Translations under genes and position numbers: made by a program
Part shown: positions 1 through 8,274 of the stretch, in pieces
Numbering within the stretch: the stretch's first letter is position 1
How the letters are laid out: each line of letters begins with the position of its first letter
The notes under the pieces: model-generated
The model's database searches: none
What the model was told of the DNA's origin: nothing
What the model saw: only the letters and a program-made list of their open reading frames with translations
Assembly (NCBI GenBank): GCA_963639765.1
Contig: CAVHXA010000017.1
Span: 1 to 39,807, forward strand
DNA from: CAVHXA01 sp963639765
Lineage (GTDB): Bacteria; Bacillota; Clostridia; Oscillospirales; Oscillospiraceae
Direction of reading: 5' to 3'
Length of the DNA stretch: 39,807 bases

Positions 1-93
1 AATGTCGGCTTTTTAGCGGACATGCGAGCCCGGTGACTGATAATTTATTATAGCACAGATTCTGCCGCTTTTGGGCACATTTGTAAAATTTTC

Positions 94-252
94 TATTCAG
101 GCAGCGCTGCATAACCAAACCTGCGTTGCGTTGCGGATTTCTTCTGCCGACGCATCGCCATCCGGCCTCGGATGTTGGATGCAGCCTTTTTTTCTGATTC
201 GACAAGGAACCTCTCACAAATCGCTCTTGCCAAATGATGCAGTGCTGTCTTC
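94..252. repeat. MITE-like fold-back repeat, second subfamily
   Basis: Read on the minus strand, this stretch aligns along most of its length with the repeat at 7100-7263. Both share blocks such as GCGTCGGC followed by AAATCCGCAA. The ends (AGGCAGCGCTGCATAA on the left, GCAGTGCTGTCTT on the right) resemble the other repeat termini in the window. It lies just downstream of the alarmone synthetase gene. No protein is encoded. The exact ends are approximate. Positions 1-93 before it hold a TATAAT-like box on the minus strand (47-52) but no gene I can support. Confidence 0.6.
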
Positions 253-304
253 GCTTTTCCATACTGCCATTGTGCCGAAAAGGACAGGGACGGTCTGTTC
301 GAAA

Positions 305-1033
305 TCAGGCACTTTCGTCACTTTCCCAAATTGTCGTTTCACCCTGCGCCACACGATGGATCTGTTCCATACGCTGGTCCAGACTGGCACTGAGCTCCGC
401 ACAGGTAAACAGCTCACGATTGATCCGACCGGCATCAGCCTCCGGAATATTTTTCTTATAACGGATCTTGTGCTCCAGTGTGGCCCACCAGTCCATGGAG
501 ATGGTACGGAACTGAACCTCAACCCGCATGTGTTTTTTTGTGTTGTGCAGAAAGATGGGCGTCTGAATGATGAGATGCAGACTTCGATAGCCGTTTTTCT
601 TTGGAGTTTTGATATAGTCCTTTCGTTCAACCAGCTGGATATCGTCCTGCTTTAAAAAGGCATCTGCCAGGCGATAGATATCCGAAGGAAATGAACAGAT
701 TACCCTTACGCCGGCAACATCGTTCAGATTTTGCTCTATGCTTTCAACCGATACGGGAAGATTGCGGCGCTGGAGCTTTTCGACGATACTTTCGGTGGTT
801 TTCAGGCGGGTTTTGATGGCCTCAATGGGATTACGGTCGTATTGCAGGGACAGTTCTTCGTCCAGGACATTAAATTTAGTTGAAATTTCCATCATCGCAC
901 AGCGATAATAGGCCATTAGCTCTCTGTAAGAAGCGGCGCCGCTGCGCAGACGATTCTGGATATCCTGTTCAGAGGGATCTGAAAGCAGAAGATGCTGCAG
1001 ATTTTCGAGGCTGTCCTGATGATCAAATGCCAT
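305..1033 (-). CDS. relQ: Small alarmone synthetase, RelQ/YjbM type (GTP pyrophosphokinase)
   Basis: Predicted to transfer pyrophosphate from ATP to GDP or GTP, making (p)ppGpp, the stringent-response alarmone. The 242-residue protein has only the RelA/SpoT synthetase domain: a basic helix around residues 76-90, NDVAGVRVIC at 104-113, DYIKTPKKNGYRSLHL at 139-154, and the VEVQFRT strand near 171 followed by WWATLEHKIRYK. It has no HD hydrolase, TGS or ACT domain, which separates it from full-length Rel. The ATG is preceded by GGGAGGT at good spacing. The gene is monocistronic and divergent from rimP. It is assigned to the stand-alone RelQ class by size; RelP is the alternative. Confidence 0.9.
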   Translation of the reverse strand: MAFDHQDSLENLQHLLLSDPSEQDIQNRLRSGAASYRELMAYYRCAMMEISTKFNVLDEELSLQYDRNPIEAIKTRLKTTESIVEKLQRRNLPVSVESIEQNLNDVAGVRVICSFPSDIYRLADAFLKQDDIQLVERKDYIKTPKKNGYRSLHLIIQTPIFLHNTKKHMRVEVQFRTISMDWWATLEHKIRYKKNIPEADAGRINRELFTCAELSASLDQRMEQIHRVAQGETTIWESDESA

Positions 1034-1096
1034 AAATGAAATACCTCCCGGTTGTAGTCTGCGCAGCAGAGTTCGCAGGGCGTCCGCTGCAGACCT

Positions 1097-1125
1097 ATTA
1101 TAAAGTATAGCACCTCTTTATTAAA
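1097..1125 (-). promoter_or_regulatory. Probable promoter of the alarmone synthetase gene
   Basis: On the minus strand a perfect TATAAT (1097-1102) sits 17 bp after a weak TTTAAT -35 (1120-1125). It lies about 65 bp upstream of the start codon at 1033. An overlapping TATACT box is also present. Confidence 0.5.
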
Positions 1126-1188
1126 AATTCTACCGTCTGCGGCGGCAAATAAAAATTTCCACATGCGGCTGTTGACTGCCCGCAATAT

Positions 1189-1347
1189 TAAAGGCAACAC
1201 CGCACAATTCGCCTGCAGCCTTCGCTGGATCTTTTTTCCCAATCCTGCTGTGAAACACATATAATTAATGTTCCTGCGTTTTCCGGACTTTATTCTGAGA
1301 AAGAATCTCTCGTCAAAGGCACTTGCCCCGTTATACGGTGCTGACCA
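1189..1347. repeat. MITE-like fold-back repeat, main subfamily
   Basis: The left end is TAAAGGCAACACCGCACAATT and the right end is TTATACGGTGCTGACC. Reverse-complemented, it aligns with the repeat at 23976-24141, sharing GGAAAACGCAGGAA, GCAGGATTG and the block around AAAAGATCC. It lies between the alarmone synthetase and rimP promoters, so the two transcription units are separated by a mobile-like insert. Confidence 0.75.
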
Positions 1348-1377
1348 AAATTTCTTTGCTTTGATCGGTTTTTACTC

Positions 1378-1406
1378 TTGCTTTTTTGCCAATACAGTGG
1401 TAAAAT
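1378..1406 (+). promoter_or_regulatory. Promoter of the rimP-nusA-infB operon
   Basis: TTGCTT (1378-1383), a 17-bp spacer and TAAAAT (1401-1406) predict transcription starting near 1413. That is only about 20 bases before the hairpin at 1433-1454, so the hairpin lies inside the mRNA leader. Confidence 0.7.
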
Positions 1407-1432
1407 ACAAACGTTGTTCTTGTTACGTTTTG

Positions 1433-1461
1433 AGAGTGGGGTTGTCCCCACTCTTTCTTTT
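1433..1461 (+). terminator. Leader terminator (candidate attenuator) ahead of rimP
   Basis: A perfect 9-bp stem (AGAGTGGGG / CCCCACTCT, loop TTGT) is followed by TTCTTTT. It lies between the promoter and the rimP start codon, where a constitutive terminator would shut off the whole essential operon. In Bacillus subtilis the equivalent operon is autoregulated by NusA-stimulated termination in its leader. By inference this hairpin could do the same here. Confidence 0.65.
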
Positions 1462-1481
1462 GAGTAAAGGGCAGGTGGAAC

Positions 1482-1958
1482 ATGAAGGTAACCGACGTAG
1501 TTTGGCGCCTTGCAGAACCTGTTGCAAAAAAAGCGGGCTGCGATCTGTGGGATGTAGAATACATACGCGAGGGTGGCGAATGGTATCTGCGCGTATACCT
1601 CGACAAACCGGACGAACCCGTTGGCATCGATGACTGCGAGGCTGTTTCCCGGGCACTCGACCCTATTCTGGATGAGGCAGATCCGATAGACACCAGCTAT
1701 ACGTTTGAGGTATGCTCTGCCGGGGCAGAGCGGGTTCTAAAGCGCGCCGGGGATTATCTGCGATTCCTGGGCAGCAATGTTCTTGTCAAGCTTTTTCGGG
1801 CGCGAGACGGTTCCAAGGAATTTACCGGAATACTCAAGTCCTACAACGAAGAAACCGGCGAACTCGTTCTGACTGCAGGCCAGGGTACGGCTGCCCGCGA
1901 CCTTACCTTTCAGGCTGCCGAACGGGCCCAGACCAGGCTTTGCATCTCGTTTTCATAA
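1482..1958 (+). CDS. rimP: Ribosome maturation factor RimP
   Basis: Assists late 30S subunit maturation. The 158-residue protein has the usual RimP plan: an N-terminal alpha/beta domain opening with a helix and the strand CDLWDVEYIREGGEWYLRVY (about 19-38), the acidic CEAVSRALDPILDE helix, and a C-terminal Sm-like barrel after about residue 85. The family motif normally written EVSSPG reads EVCSAG here, a mild departure. AGGTGG precedes the ATG. It is first in the nusA-infB operon and its stop lies 15 bp before nusA, matching the standard order. Confidence 0.93.
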   Translation: MKVTDVVWRLAEPVAKKAGCDLWDVEYIREGGEWYLRVYLDKPDEPVGIDDCEAVSRALDPILDEADPIDTSYTFEVCSAGAERVLKRAGDYLRFLGSNVLVKLFRARDGSKEFTGILKSYNEETGELVLTAGQGTAARDLTFQAAERAQTRLCISFS

Positions 1959-1973
1959 ACAGGAGGAGCACAC

Positions 1974-3059
1974 GTGAGTGAGATTTTAGATGCCCTTCTT
2001 CTGCTGGAGCAGGAGAAAAACATTCCGCAGGACTACATGCTGGAGCGCATTGAGCAGGCACTGATTGCCGCCTACAAAAAAGACAATACCGGATATACCG
2101 ATAATGTATACATGGATGCTTCCGGAGAGCAGCTTAAGCTTTTTGTCAAAAAAGAAGTAGTAGACGAAGTTATGAATGAGTATACCGAGATTTCCATCCC
2201 GGATGCGCACAAGATCAATAAGCATGCGGATATTGGCGATGTGGTTTCGGTAGAAGTGTCTACAAAAAACTTTGGCCGAATTGCAGCACAGACGGCAAAG
2301 CAGGTAATTATTCAGGGAATTCGCGAAGCTGAGCGGGGCGTGGTATACGAAAAGTACACATCAAAAGAAAATGAAATTCTTTCTGCCACCATACAGACCA
2401 TCGATCCGGTCACCGGCGACATCACTGTGGCCGTAACCGGTGCAGACAGCGCCAAGGCTGTTCTGTCGGCAGGCGAACAGGTACCCGGTGAACACTATCA
2501 CGAGGGAGACATCATCCGAGTATACGTCATCGAAGTCCGTCGCGGGATACGCGGACCACAGATTGTGGTTTCGCGCACACATCCCGGACTGGTCAAGCGT
2601 CTGTTTGAGCTGGAGGTTCCTGAGATTGCCGATGGAACAGTCGAGATCAGATCCATTTCGCGTGAGGCCGGAAGCCGAACCAAAATGGCTGTATGGTCTC
2701 CGCAGGAGGAAATCGATGCCGTAGGTGCCTGCGTCGGGACCAGAGGTGCACGTGTGAATGCCGTAGTCAGCGAGCTGGGCGGAGAAAAAGTCGATATTGT
2801 TCGATGGAGCGAAGATCCCTGTGCGTTTGTTGCCGCGGCATTGTCCCCTGCCACCGTGATTCGCGTAGACCTTATTCCCGGGACACGCGCCTGCCGTGTG
2901 GTTGTACCGGACGATCAACTCAGTCTGGCCATCGGCAAGGAAGGGCAAAACGCACGACTCGCGGCTCGCCTCACAAGCTACAAAATCGATATCAAGTCCA
3001 ATCAGGCTGCTGCCGAACTCGATACGCAGGCTGCTCAGGAAACGCATTCCGACGAATAA
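1974..3059 (+). CDS. nusA: Transcription termination/antitermination factor NusA
   Basis: Binds RNA polymerase and nascent RNA and controls pausing, termination and antitermination. The 361 residues cover the N-terminal polymerase-binding domain (about 1-125), the S1 domain (about 133-200) and two KH domains (about 200-345). The KH2 region includes DDQLSLAIGKEGQNARLAA. There are no C-terminal acidic repeats, as is usual for Firmicutes. The start is GTG with AGGAGG upstream. If the rimP leader terminator is NusA-dependent, this protein would regulate its own operon. Confidence 0.96.
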   Translation: MSEILDALLLLEQEKNIPQDYMLERIEQALIAAYKKDNTGYTDNVYMDASGEQLKLFVKKEVVDEVMNEYTEISIPDAHKINKHADIGDVVSVEVSTKNFGRIAAQTAKQVIIQGIREAERGVVYEKYTSKENEILSATIQTIDPVTGDITVAVTGADSAKAVLSAGEQVPGEHYHEGDIIRVYVIEVRRGIRGPQIVVSRTHPGLVKRLFELEVPEIADGTVEIRSISREAGSRTKMAVWSPQEEIDAVGACVGTRGARVNAVVSELGGEKVDIVRWSEDPCAFVAAALSPATVIRVDLIPGTRACRVVVPDDQLSLAIGKEGQNARLAARLTSYKIDIKSNQAAAELDTQAAQETHSDE

Positions 3060-3217
3060 GATCGGTACCATGCCGCAGCATCAGCTGCCCGACGGCTTTG
3101 CACTTTTCTGTTTTGCAGTCATGCGGTACTGCGGCGGCTTCATATCAGACACACGGAACCTTCGGATGAAAGCGGAATTTCAGAATTGCCCTGTCCGGGT
3201 TCCTCAGCTGAATACCA

Positions 3218-3288
3218 TAGGGCAGCACCGCATGATGAGGAAAGTGCATCCGGCGAAGGCTGCAGGCGAATTGTGTGGTATTGACATA
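3218..3288. repeat. Short, internally deleted MITE-like repeat within the nusA-rnpM gap
   Basis: It starts TAGGGCAGCACCGCATGATGAGG and ends with GGCGAATTGTGTGGTATTGACATA. Both ends match the longer copies while the middle is missing. The block CATCCGGCGAAGGCTGCAGG corresponds to the inner right part of the repeat at 1189-1347. The 268-bp nusA-rnpM gap holds no gene. Its first part (3060-3217) has repeat-like words such as CATGCGGTACTGC that I could not resolve into a second element. Confidence 0.6.
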
Positions 3289-3327
3289 GTTGAATTATGC
3301 GCTTCTGCCTAAGGAGGATGGTTGTGT

Positions 3328-3600
3328 ATGCCCAAAAAGATTCCAATGCGACAGTGTGTTGGTTGCCGCGAAATGAAGCCAAAGCGCGAGCTTATCCGGG
3401 TGGTGCGCGCACCACAGGGGACCATATCGCTGGATTTTAAGGGCAAGGCCCCGGGGCGGGGAGCCTATGTCTGTCCGGATCCCGAGTGCCTGAAGAGGGC
3501 TCGAAAATCCAAGGCCCTCGAGCGCGGGCTCGACACGGCCATAGATCCTGCGATCTACGAAGCCATGCAGGCAGAAATGGAGGCGAGGCAGAGTGGATAG
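3328..3600 (+). CDS. rnpM: RNase P modulator RnpM (YlxR family)
   Basis: A small basic RNA-binding protein of about 90 residues. YlxR family members bind and modulate RNase P RNA in Firmicutes. The family fingerprint is clear: PMRQCVGCREMKPKRELIRVV near the N-terminus, then GRGAYVC and a second Cys pair (CPDPEC). I chose the ATG at 3328, about ten bases after AAGGAGG at 3311-3317. An upstream in-frame TTG at 3322 is too close to that site. It overlaps the next gene by 8 bp, implying coupled translation. Confidence 0.9.
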   Translation: MPKKIPMRQCVGCREMKPKRELIRVVRAPQGTISLDFKGKAPGRGAYVCPDPECLKRARKSKALERGLDTAIDPAIYEAMQAEMEARQSG

Positions 3601-4024
3601 AGCACTTAGCTATCTGGGCCTGGCTCGCCGGGGCGGCAATCTGCAGATTGGGGATGAGCTGGTGCAGGCAGCAATTCGCGCCGGACGTGCCCGTCTGGTG
3701 ATTGTGGCAAAGGATGCCGGAGAGCACACCCTGCGTCGGGCACAGAATCTGGGGCAGAGCTGGAATGTTCCGGTAACAACAGGACCCTGGAGCAAGCTTG
3801 ATCTGGGTCTGGCTTTCGGCACACGAAGCTGTGCACTTGCTGCTCTTACCGAACCAAGGCTGGCGCTGGCTTTTTTGCAGGCAATGGATTCACCGCCGGA
3901 CGAGAGCGTTATGCAGCGTGTGCAGGCTATGGCAGACCGCGCAGCCAGACATCAGCAGGAAATCCGGACCCACGAGAAAAATGTCAGACATGGCTCCGCG
4001 CCACAGCGGAAACGAACAAAGTGA
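3593..4024 (+). CDS. L7Ae-family RNA-binding protein YlxQ
   Basis: A 143-residue member of the L7Ae/L30e/YlxQ family, which binds kink-turn-like RNA and is always found in this operon in Firmicutes. The conserved start LGLARRGGNLQIGDELV and the ARLVIVAKDAG strand fit the fold, and the LGQSWNVP segment matches the usual NVP position. The C-terminus is an extended basic tail (KNVRHGSAPQRKRTK). The GTG start overlaps rnpM. The exact cellular role of YlxQ is not settled. Confidence 0.87.
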   Translation: MDRALSYLGLARRGGNLQIGDELVQAAIRAGRARLVIVAKDAGEHTLRRAQNLGQSWNVPVTTGPWSKLDLGLAFGTRSCALAALTEPRLALAFLQAMDSPPDESVMQRVQAMADRAARHQQEIRTHEKNVRHGSAPQRKRTK

Positions 4025-4033
4025 GGTGGCTAT

Positions 4034-6724
4034 ATGAGCAGTTTAGTCAAATACAAACTGATCGATGTTGCAAAAGATTTTGGTATGCCTTCAAAGGATG
4101 TCACGTCCATTATGGGCGAATATTTTGAAAAGCCCAGAAGCTCTCAGGTTGTGCTCAGCGACGATCAGCTGAACGTGATTTTTGATGTAATCACCCAGCG
4201 CAACCAGATCGAGTCCATCGAGCAGGTGTTCGCCGCCGCCGTAGCCGAGACCAAATGGACTGCCGCCGAGGCTGAGCCTGTTCCTGCGCAGCAGCACGAG
4301 ATGCATCCTTCAGAAGAAGCAGCAGATTCCACAGTTCAAATGCCCCGTACCGAAGAAATCGGACAGACAGCCCAAACCACACAGCAGCCGCAGAATGCCG
4401 GAACTGTTCAGCCGGCCGGACAGCGTTCCGATAATCGACCGGTGCAGCAGGGCGGACACGTGCAGCAGCCCGGTCAGCGCTCCGACAACCGACCGGTGCA
4501 GCAGGGCGGACGCGTGCAGCAGTCCGGTCAGCGCTCCGACAACCGACCGGCGCAGCAGGGCGGACGCGTGCAGCAGTCCGGTCAGCGCTCCGACAATCGT
4601 CCGATTCAACAGGGCGGACGCATGCAGCAGTCCGGCCAGAATGCCGATGGCCGAGGCGGCCAGCAGTCCGTCCGGGCACAGCAGCCAAACAGGACGCAGC
4701 AATCAACAAACAGCAGTCAGGTTCCGCAGCAGCGCAAGAAAGAGCGACGTGTGGTTGACACAAGTGCCGCCACAGTAAACGCTGCCCGGTTCGACGACCA
4801 CGTGGATGCTCTGGTAGACGAAAAACTGCAAAACGCCAAGGGCGGCAAGCAAAAAATCGGAAACAGCAAAAACAGCCGTACTGCCAAAAAGAAAAACACC
4901 TACATGGGGTCCAAAAGCCGAAACGAAGAGCAGGAAAAAATGCGCCGTCTTCAGCTGGAGATTGCAAAAAAGGCTCCTGTTACAGTTCACATTCCCGAAG
5001 AAATTTCCGTTGGTGAGCTTGCAAGCCGTATGAAAAAAACCGGCGCCGAGGTAGTAAAGCAGCTTATCAAGCTGGGTGTGATGGCAAGTGTAAGCCAGGT
5101 GATCGACTACGACACAGCAGCCATTGTGGCTGAGGAAATGGGCTGCAAGGTTGAAAAAGAGGTTACCGTAACCATCGAAGAGCGTCTGATTGACGATCAC
5201 ACAGACACGGCCGAAGAGCTTGAATCCAGGCAGCCTGTGGTTGTGGTAATGGGCCATGTTGACCACGGCAAAACGAGCCTGCTCGATGCAATCCGCAAAA
5301 CCAATGTGGTTTCCGGAGAGGCGGGCGGTATTACGCAGCACATTGGTGCCTACACTGTCCGTCTAGACAACCAGCCTATTACATTTCTCGACACGCCGGG
5401 CCATGAAGCCTTTACGGCAATGCGCGCACGCGGCGCCATGTGCACGGATATTGCCATTCTGGTTGTGGCGGCCGACGACGGCATCATGCCCCAGACCATT
5501 GAAGCCATCAACCACGCCAAGGCAGCAAATATTCCCATCATAGTAGCCGTAAACAAAATGGACAAGCACGGCGCAAACCCCGATCGAATCAAGCAGCAGA
5601 TCATGGAATACGATCTCATTCCAGAGGAATATGGCGGTGACACGCCCATATGTCCTATTTCGGCCAAAACAGGCATGGGTATTGCTGATTTGCTTGAAAT
5701 GGTACTGCTCACGGCAGAAATGCAGGAACTGAAAGCCAACCCAAACCGTCAGGCAAAAGGTGTGGTGCTCGAAGCGCGGCTGGACCGCAGCCGTGGTCCC
5801 GTAGCCTCTCTGCTGGTGCAAAACGGGACGCTGAACCAGGGTGATGTGCTTATTGCCGGAACAGCTGTGGGCCGTGTTCGCGTGATGACCGATGACAAGG
5901 GCAAAACGGTCAAATCCGCCGGACCTGCAATCCCTGTTGAAATTACCGGTCTGAACGAGGTCCCGAATGCCGGAGACATTTTCAACGCCGTTGACGATGA
6001 GCGTATGGCTCGCCAGCTTGTAGAAGAGCGTAAGGAAAAAGAGAAAGAGGCTTCGGCAACAACAGTAGGCAAGGTCACGCTCGAAGACCTGTTCAACCAG
6101 ATCCGACAGGGCAGCATGAAAGACCTGAATCTGATTGTCAAGGCCGATGTTCAGGGGTCGGCAGAGGCTGTCAAAGCCAGCCTGCTCAAGCTCAGCAATG
6201 ATGAGGTCCGTGTCAAGGTTATCCATGCAAGTGTTGGCGCCATTACAGAATCCGATGTGCTTTTGGCGGCAACATCCGGTGCGATTATTGTCGGATTCAA
6301 CGTAAGAGCGGATGCAGCAGCCGCGGCGCACGCCCAGCGCGACAAGGTAGATATCCGGTATTATCGTGTTATTTATGATTGCATCAACGAAATACAGGCA
6401 GCACTCAAAGGCATGCTCGCGCCGGTATTCAAAGAAGTCATTACAGGACATGCTGAGGTTCGCCAACTTTACCGTGCTTCTGCTGTCGGGACCATTGCCG
6501 GCTGCTACGTCAAAGACGGAAAAATCGAACGCAACAGCAAAATCCGTGTACTGCGCGACAATATCGTCGTTCACGAGGGAGAGCTGGCTTCTCTGCAGCG
6601 GTTCAAAGACTCCGTGCGTGAGGTAACCGCCGGCTACGAATGTGGCATTGTACTCGAAAAGTACAACGACATCAAAGAGGGCGACATGTTTGAATGCTTC
6701 GTTATGGAGCAGATCAAAGACTGA
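4034..6724 (+). CDS. infB: Translation initiation factor IF-2
   Basis: The GTPase that brings fMet-tRNA to the 30S subunit and promotes subunit joining. The 896-residue protein has an N-terminal IF2_N segment, a long Gln-rich low-complexity linker (about 85-240), a second IF2_N domain (about 315-365), the G domain (GHVDHGKT at 407, DTPGHEAF near 453, NKMDK near 507), domain II and the C-terminal fMet-tRNA-binding domains. The linker contains a tandem 18-residue repeat, listed separately. It starts 10 bp after ylxQ with a GAGGTGG ribosome binding site. Confidence 0.97.
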   Translation: MSSLVKYKLIDVAKDFGMPSKDVTSIMGEYFEKPRSSQVVLSDDQLNVIFDVITQRNQIESIEQVFAAAVAETKWTAAEAEPVPAQQHEMHPSEEAADSTVQMPRTEEIGQTAQTTQQPQNAGTVQPAGQRSDNRPVQQGGHVQQPGQRSDNRPVQQGGRVQQSGQRSDNRPAQQGGRVQQSGQRSDNRPIQQGGRMQQSGQNADGRGGQQSVRAQQPNRTQQSTNSSQVPQQRKKERRVVDTSAATVNAARFDDHVDALVDEKLQNAKGGKQKIGNSKNSRTAKKKNTYMGSKSRNEEQEKMRRLQLEIAKKAPVTVHIPEEISVGELASRMKKTGAEVVKQLIKLGVMASVSQVIDYDTAAIVAEEMGCKVEKEVTVTIEERLIDDHTDTAEELESRQPVVVVMGHVDHGKTSLLDAIRKTNVVSGEAGGITQHIGAYTVRLDNQPITFLDTPGHEAFTAMRARGAMCTDIAILVVAADDGIMPQTIEAINHAKAANIPIIVAVNKMDKHGANPDRIKQQIMEYDLIPEEYGGDTPICPISAKTGMGIADLLEMVLLTAEMQELKANPNRQAKGVVLEARLDRSRGPVASLLVQNGTLNQGDVLIAGTAVGRVRVMTDDKGKTVKSAGPAIPVEITGLNEVPNAGDIFNAVDDERMARQLVEERKEKEKEASATTVGKVTLEDLFNQIRQGSMKDLNLIVKADVQGSAEAVKASLLKLSNDEVRVKVIHASVGAITESDVLLAATSGAIIVGFNVRADAAAAAHAQRDKVDIRYYRVIYDCINEIQAALKGMLAPVFKEVITGHAEVRQLYRASAVGTIAGCYVKDGKIERNSKIRVLRDNIVVHEGELASLQRFKDSVREVTAGYECGIVLEKYNDIKEGDMFECFVMEQIKD
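4422..4640 (+). repeat. 54-bp in-frame tandem repeat in infB
   Basis: About four copies of a 54-bp unit encode an 18-residue motif of the form QRSDNRPVQQGGRVQQSG. The central copies are nearly identical in DNA and the outer ones are more diverged. All copies keep the reading frame. They lie in the IF-2 linker, which tolerates length change, so copy number probably varies between strains. Confidence 0.9.
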
Positions 6725-6736
6725 CGGAGGAAGAAT

Positions 6737-7102
6737 ATGGCAGGAAATCGTATCAGCCGTATCAACGAAGGCATCCAGCGCGAGCTGGCCGAGCTTCTTC
6801 CGGCATTAAAAGACCCGCGTATCCGGGGTCTGATTTCCGTAACCCGTGTAGATACCACAGGTGACCTGCGATATGCCAGGATATGGATCAGTGTGCTGGA
6901 TAAAGCTACCGAAAAAGAGGTTGTTCAGGGATTAAAATCCGCGTCGGGGTTTCTGCGTCGCGAACTTGGCAGCCGTCTTCAGCTGCGTTACACGCCTGAG
7001 CTTCTGTTTCAGGCCGATGATTCCATCGAAACCGGAAGCAGAGTGCTTGGTATTCTGAGCCGACTGGATATACAGAGCGACGAGGAAGAGCAGACAGAAT
7101 AA
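6737..7102 (+). CDS. rbfA: 30S ribosome-binding factor RbfA
   Basis: A 121-residue KH-type factor needed for late 16S rRNA processing and cold growth. The start RISRINEGIQRELAELL, the DPRI motif and the DLRYARIWISVL strand are typical. The RRELGSRLQLRYTPELLF block matches the conserved C-terminal half. GGAGG precedes the ATG, 12 bp after infB. The TAA stop is the first triplet of the repeat at 7100-7263, so the natural end of the gene may have been rewritten by that insertion. Confidence 0.94.
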   Translation: MAGNRISRINEGIQRELAELLPALKDPRIRGLISVTRVDTTGDLRYARIWISVLDKATEKEVVQGLKSASGFLRRELGSRLQLRYTPELLFQADDSIETGSRVLGILSRLDIQSDEEEQTE

Positions 7103-7263
7103 GGGCAATGCCGCTGCATTCGCCAGAAGCGTTTTGCGGGAGACTTCCTGCCAAATCAAAGAAGAAGGTTGCAGCCATTCCTCATGAATGGAAGAATTTG
7201 ATTGCGAAGCGTCGGCGGAAAAATCCGCAAGGCGTCGCAGACGCCGTTGCAGGCTGCAGCTGA
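7100..7263. repeat. MITE-like fold-back repeat fused to the rbfA stop codon
   Basis: Begins TAAGGGCAATGCCGCTGC, in which TAA is the rbfA stop, and ends near GCAGGCTGCAGCTGA. It aligns with the reverse complement of 94-252. The stretch GCGTCGGCGGAAAAATCCGC followed by GCGTCGCAGACGCC forms internal pairings. The remaining bases up to the nrnA start (7264-7320) carry GGAGG, the nrnA ribosome binding site. Confidence 0.6.
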
Positions 7264-7320
7264 TCCTGTTGTGCCTGATCATCGAATACCCGTGCATACC
7301 GAAAGTCTTGGAGGATATTC

Positions 7321-8271
7321 ATGCAGATTGACATTTGCACTGCTGCCGCTTTTCTGCAGCAGAACGATCGTTATACCATCCTGACACATCGTCGCCCGGA
7401 CGGTGACACTGTCGGTTGTGCTGCAGCCCTTTGCCTTGGACTGCGTCAGCTTGGAAAGGATGCTGCACTGTTTCCAAACGAACAGATCACACCGCGTCTT
7501 GCACCGTATACCGAAGGCTTGACCAGCCCGAAGACGGCCGGGCGTACGATTGTGGCGGCAGACATTTCAACCTGTACGCTTTTGCCCTTTGGCGCCGAAA
7601 AATTAAATATTGCACTCTGCATCGACCATCATGCATCCAATGATGATTTTGCGGACAATACTCTTCTTGATGCATCTGCAGCTGCATGCGCGGAACTGGT
7701 TTTTCGGCTGCTGCAGCAGCTCTCGGTATGCATCACAACAGACATTGCCAACGCTTTGTATTTGGGGCTTTCAACCGATACAGGCTGTTTTCAGTATGCA
7801 AATGTTACCGCTGAAACCTTTCTCACGGCTGCAAATCTCATAAAACTGGGTGCACAGACCTATGCCATCAACAAAGTCATGTTTGCCACAAAGTCCTTGC
7901 CGCGGCTGCGACTGGAGGCATATCTGACTGACCATCTGGAGATGTATGCAAACGGTCGGGTAGGGCTCTGCCAACTGTCGCAGGATCTAATAGATCGTAT
8001 GGGCGTGACCGAAGACGATGCCGATGGATTATCCGGATTTGCCAGATGCATCGAAGGCGTGCAGATTGCCGGCATGCTGCGCGAAATCGAAGGCGGCCTG
8101 GGCAAGATTTCTCTGCGGACTGGCACGGATTTCAACGCTGCGGCGATTTGCGAACGAATGGGCGGCGGCGGACACAGGGGAGCAGCGGGCGCAAGTGTTC
8201 CGGGCGGCATTCCGGGAGCCAGAGCAGCACTGCTGCAGGCGATCGCACAGGAAACCGGTCTGGAGCTGTAG
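7321..8271 (+). CDS. nrnA: DHH/DHHA1 phosphoesterase, NrnA-type oligoribonuclease / pAp phosphatase
   Basis: Predicted to degrade nanoRNAs and dephosphorylate 3'-phosphoadenosine 5'-phosphate in the cytosol. The 316 residues show the DHH-family metal motifs: THRRPDGDTVG near 22, ADIS near 80, the signature DHHASND near 100, and the C-terminal DHHA1 motif GGGGHRGAAGA near 280. Its place between rbfA and truB is the common Firmicutes order. Substrate choice between RNA and cyclic dinucleotide products cannot be read from sequence. Confidence 0.9.
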   Translation: MQIDICTAAAFLQQNDRYTILTHRRPDGDTVGCAAALCLGLRQLGKDAALFPNEQITPRLAPYTEGLTSPKTAGRTIVAADISTCTLLPFGAEKLNIALCIDHHASNDDFADNTLLDASAAACAELVFRLLQQLSVCITTDIANALYLGLSTDTGCFQYANVTAETFLTAANLIKLGAQTYAINKVMFATKSLPRLRLEAYLTDHLEMYANGRVGLCQLSQDLIDRMGVTEDDADGLSGFARCIEGVQIAGMLREIEGGLGKISLRTGTDFNAAAICERMGGGGHRGAAGASVPGGIPGARAALLQAIAQETGLEL

Positions 8272-8274
8272 CCC

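Noticed and set aside
71..655. Plus-strand reading frame opposite the alarmone synthetase
   Set aside because: It covers a repeat and the reverse strand of a clearly recognised gene, with no ribosome binding site or family match.
4422..4640. Possible CRISPR-like array
   Set aside because: The repeats are directly adjacent, in frame with infB and lack spacers.
4191..4967. Arg/Ala-rich minus-strand frame with internal repeats
   Set aside because: It is the shadow of the infB linker repeats; its periodicity comes from the 54-bp units on the coding strand.
5363..6574. Long minus-strand frame within infB
   Set aside because: Antisense shadow of the conserved GTPase; no recognisable protein.
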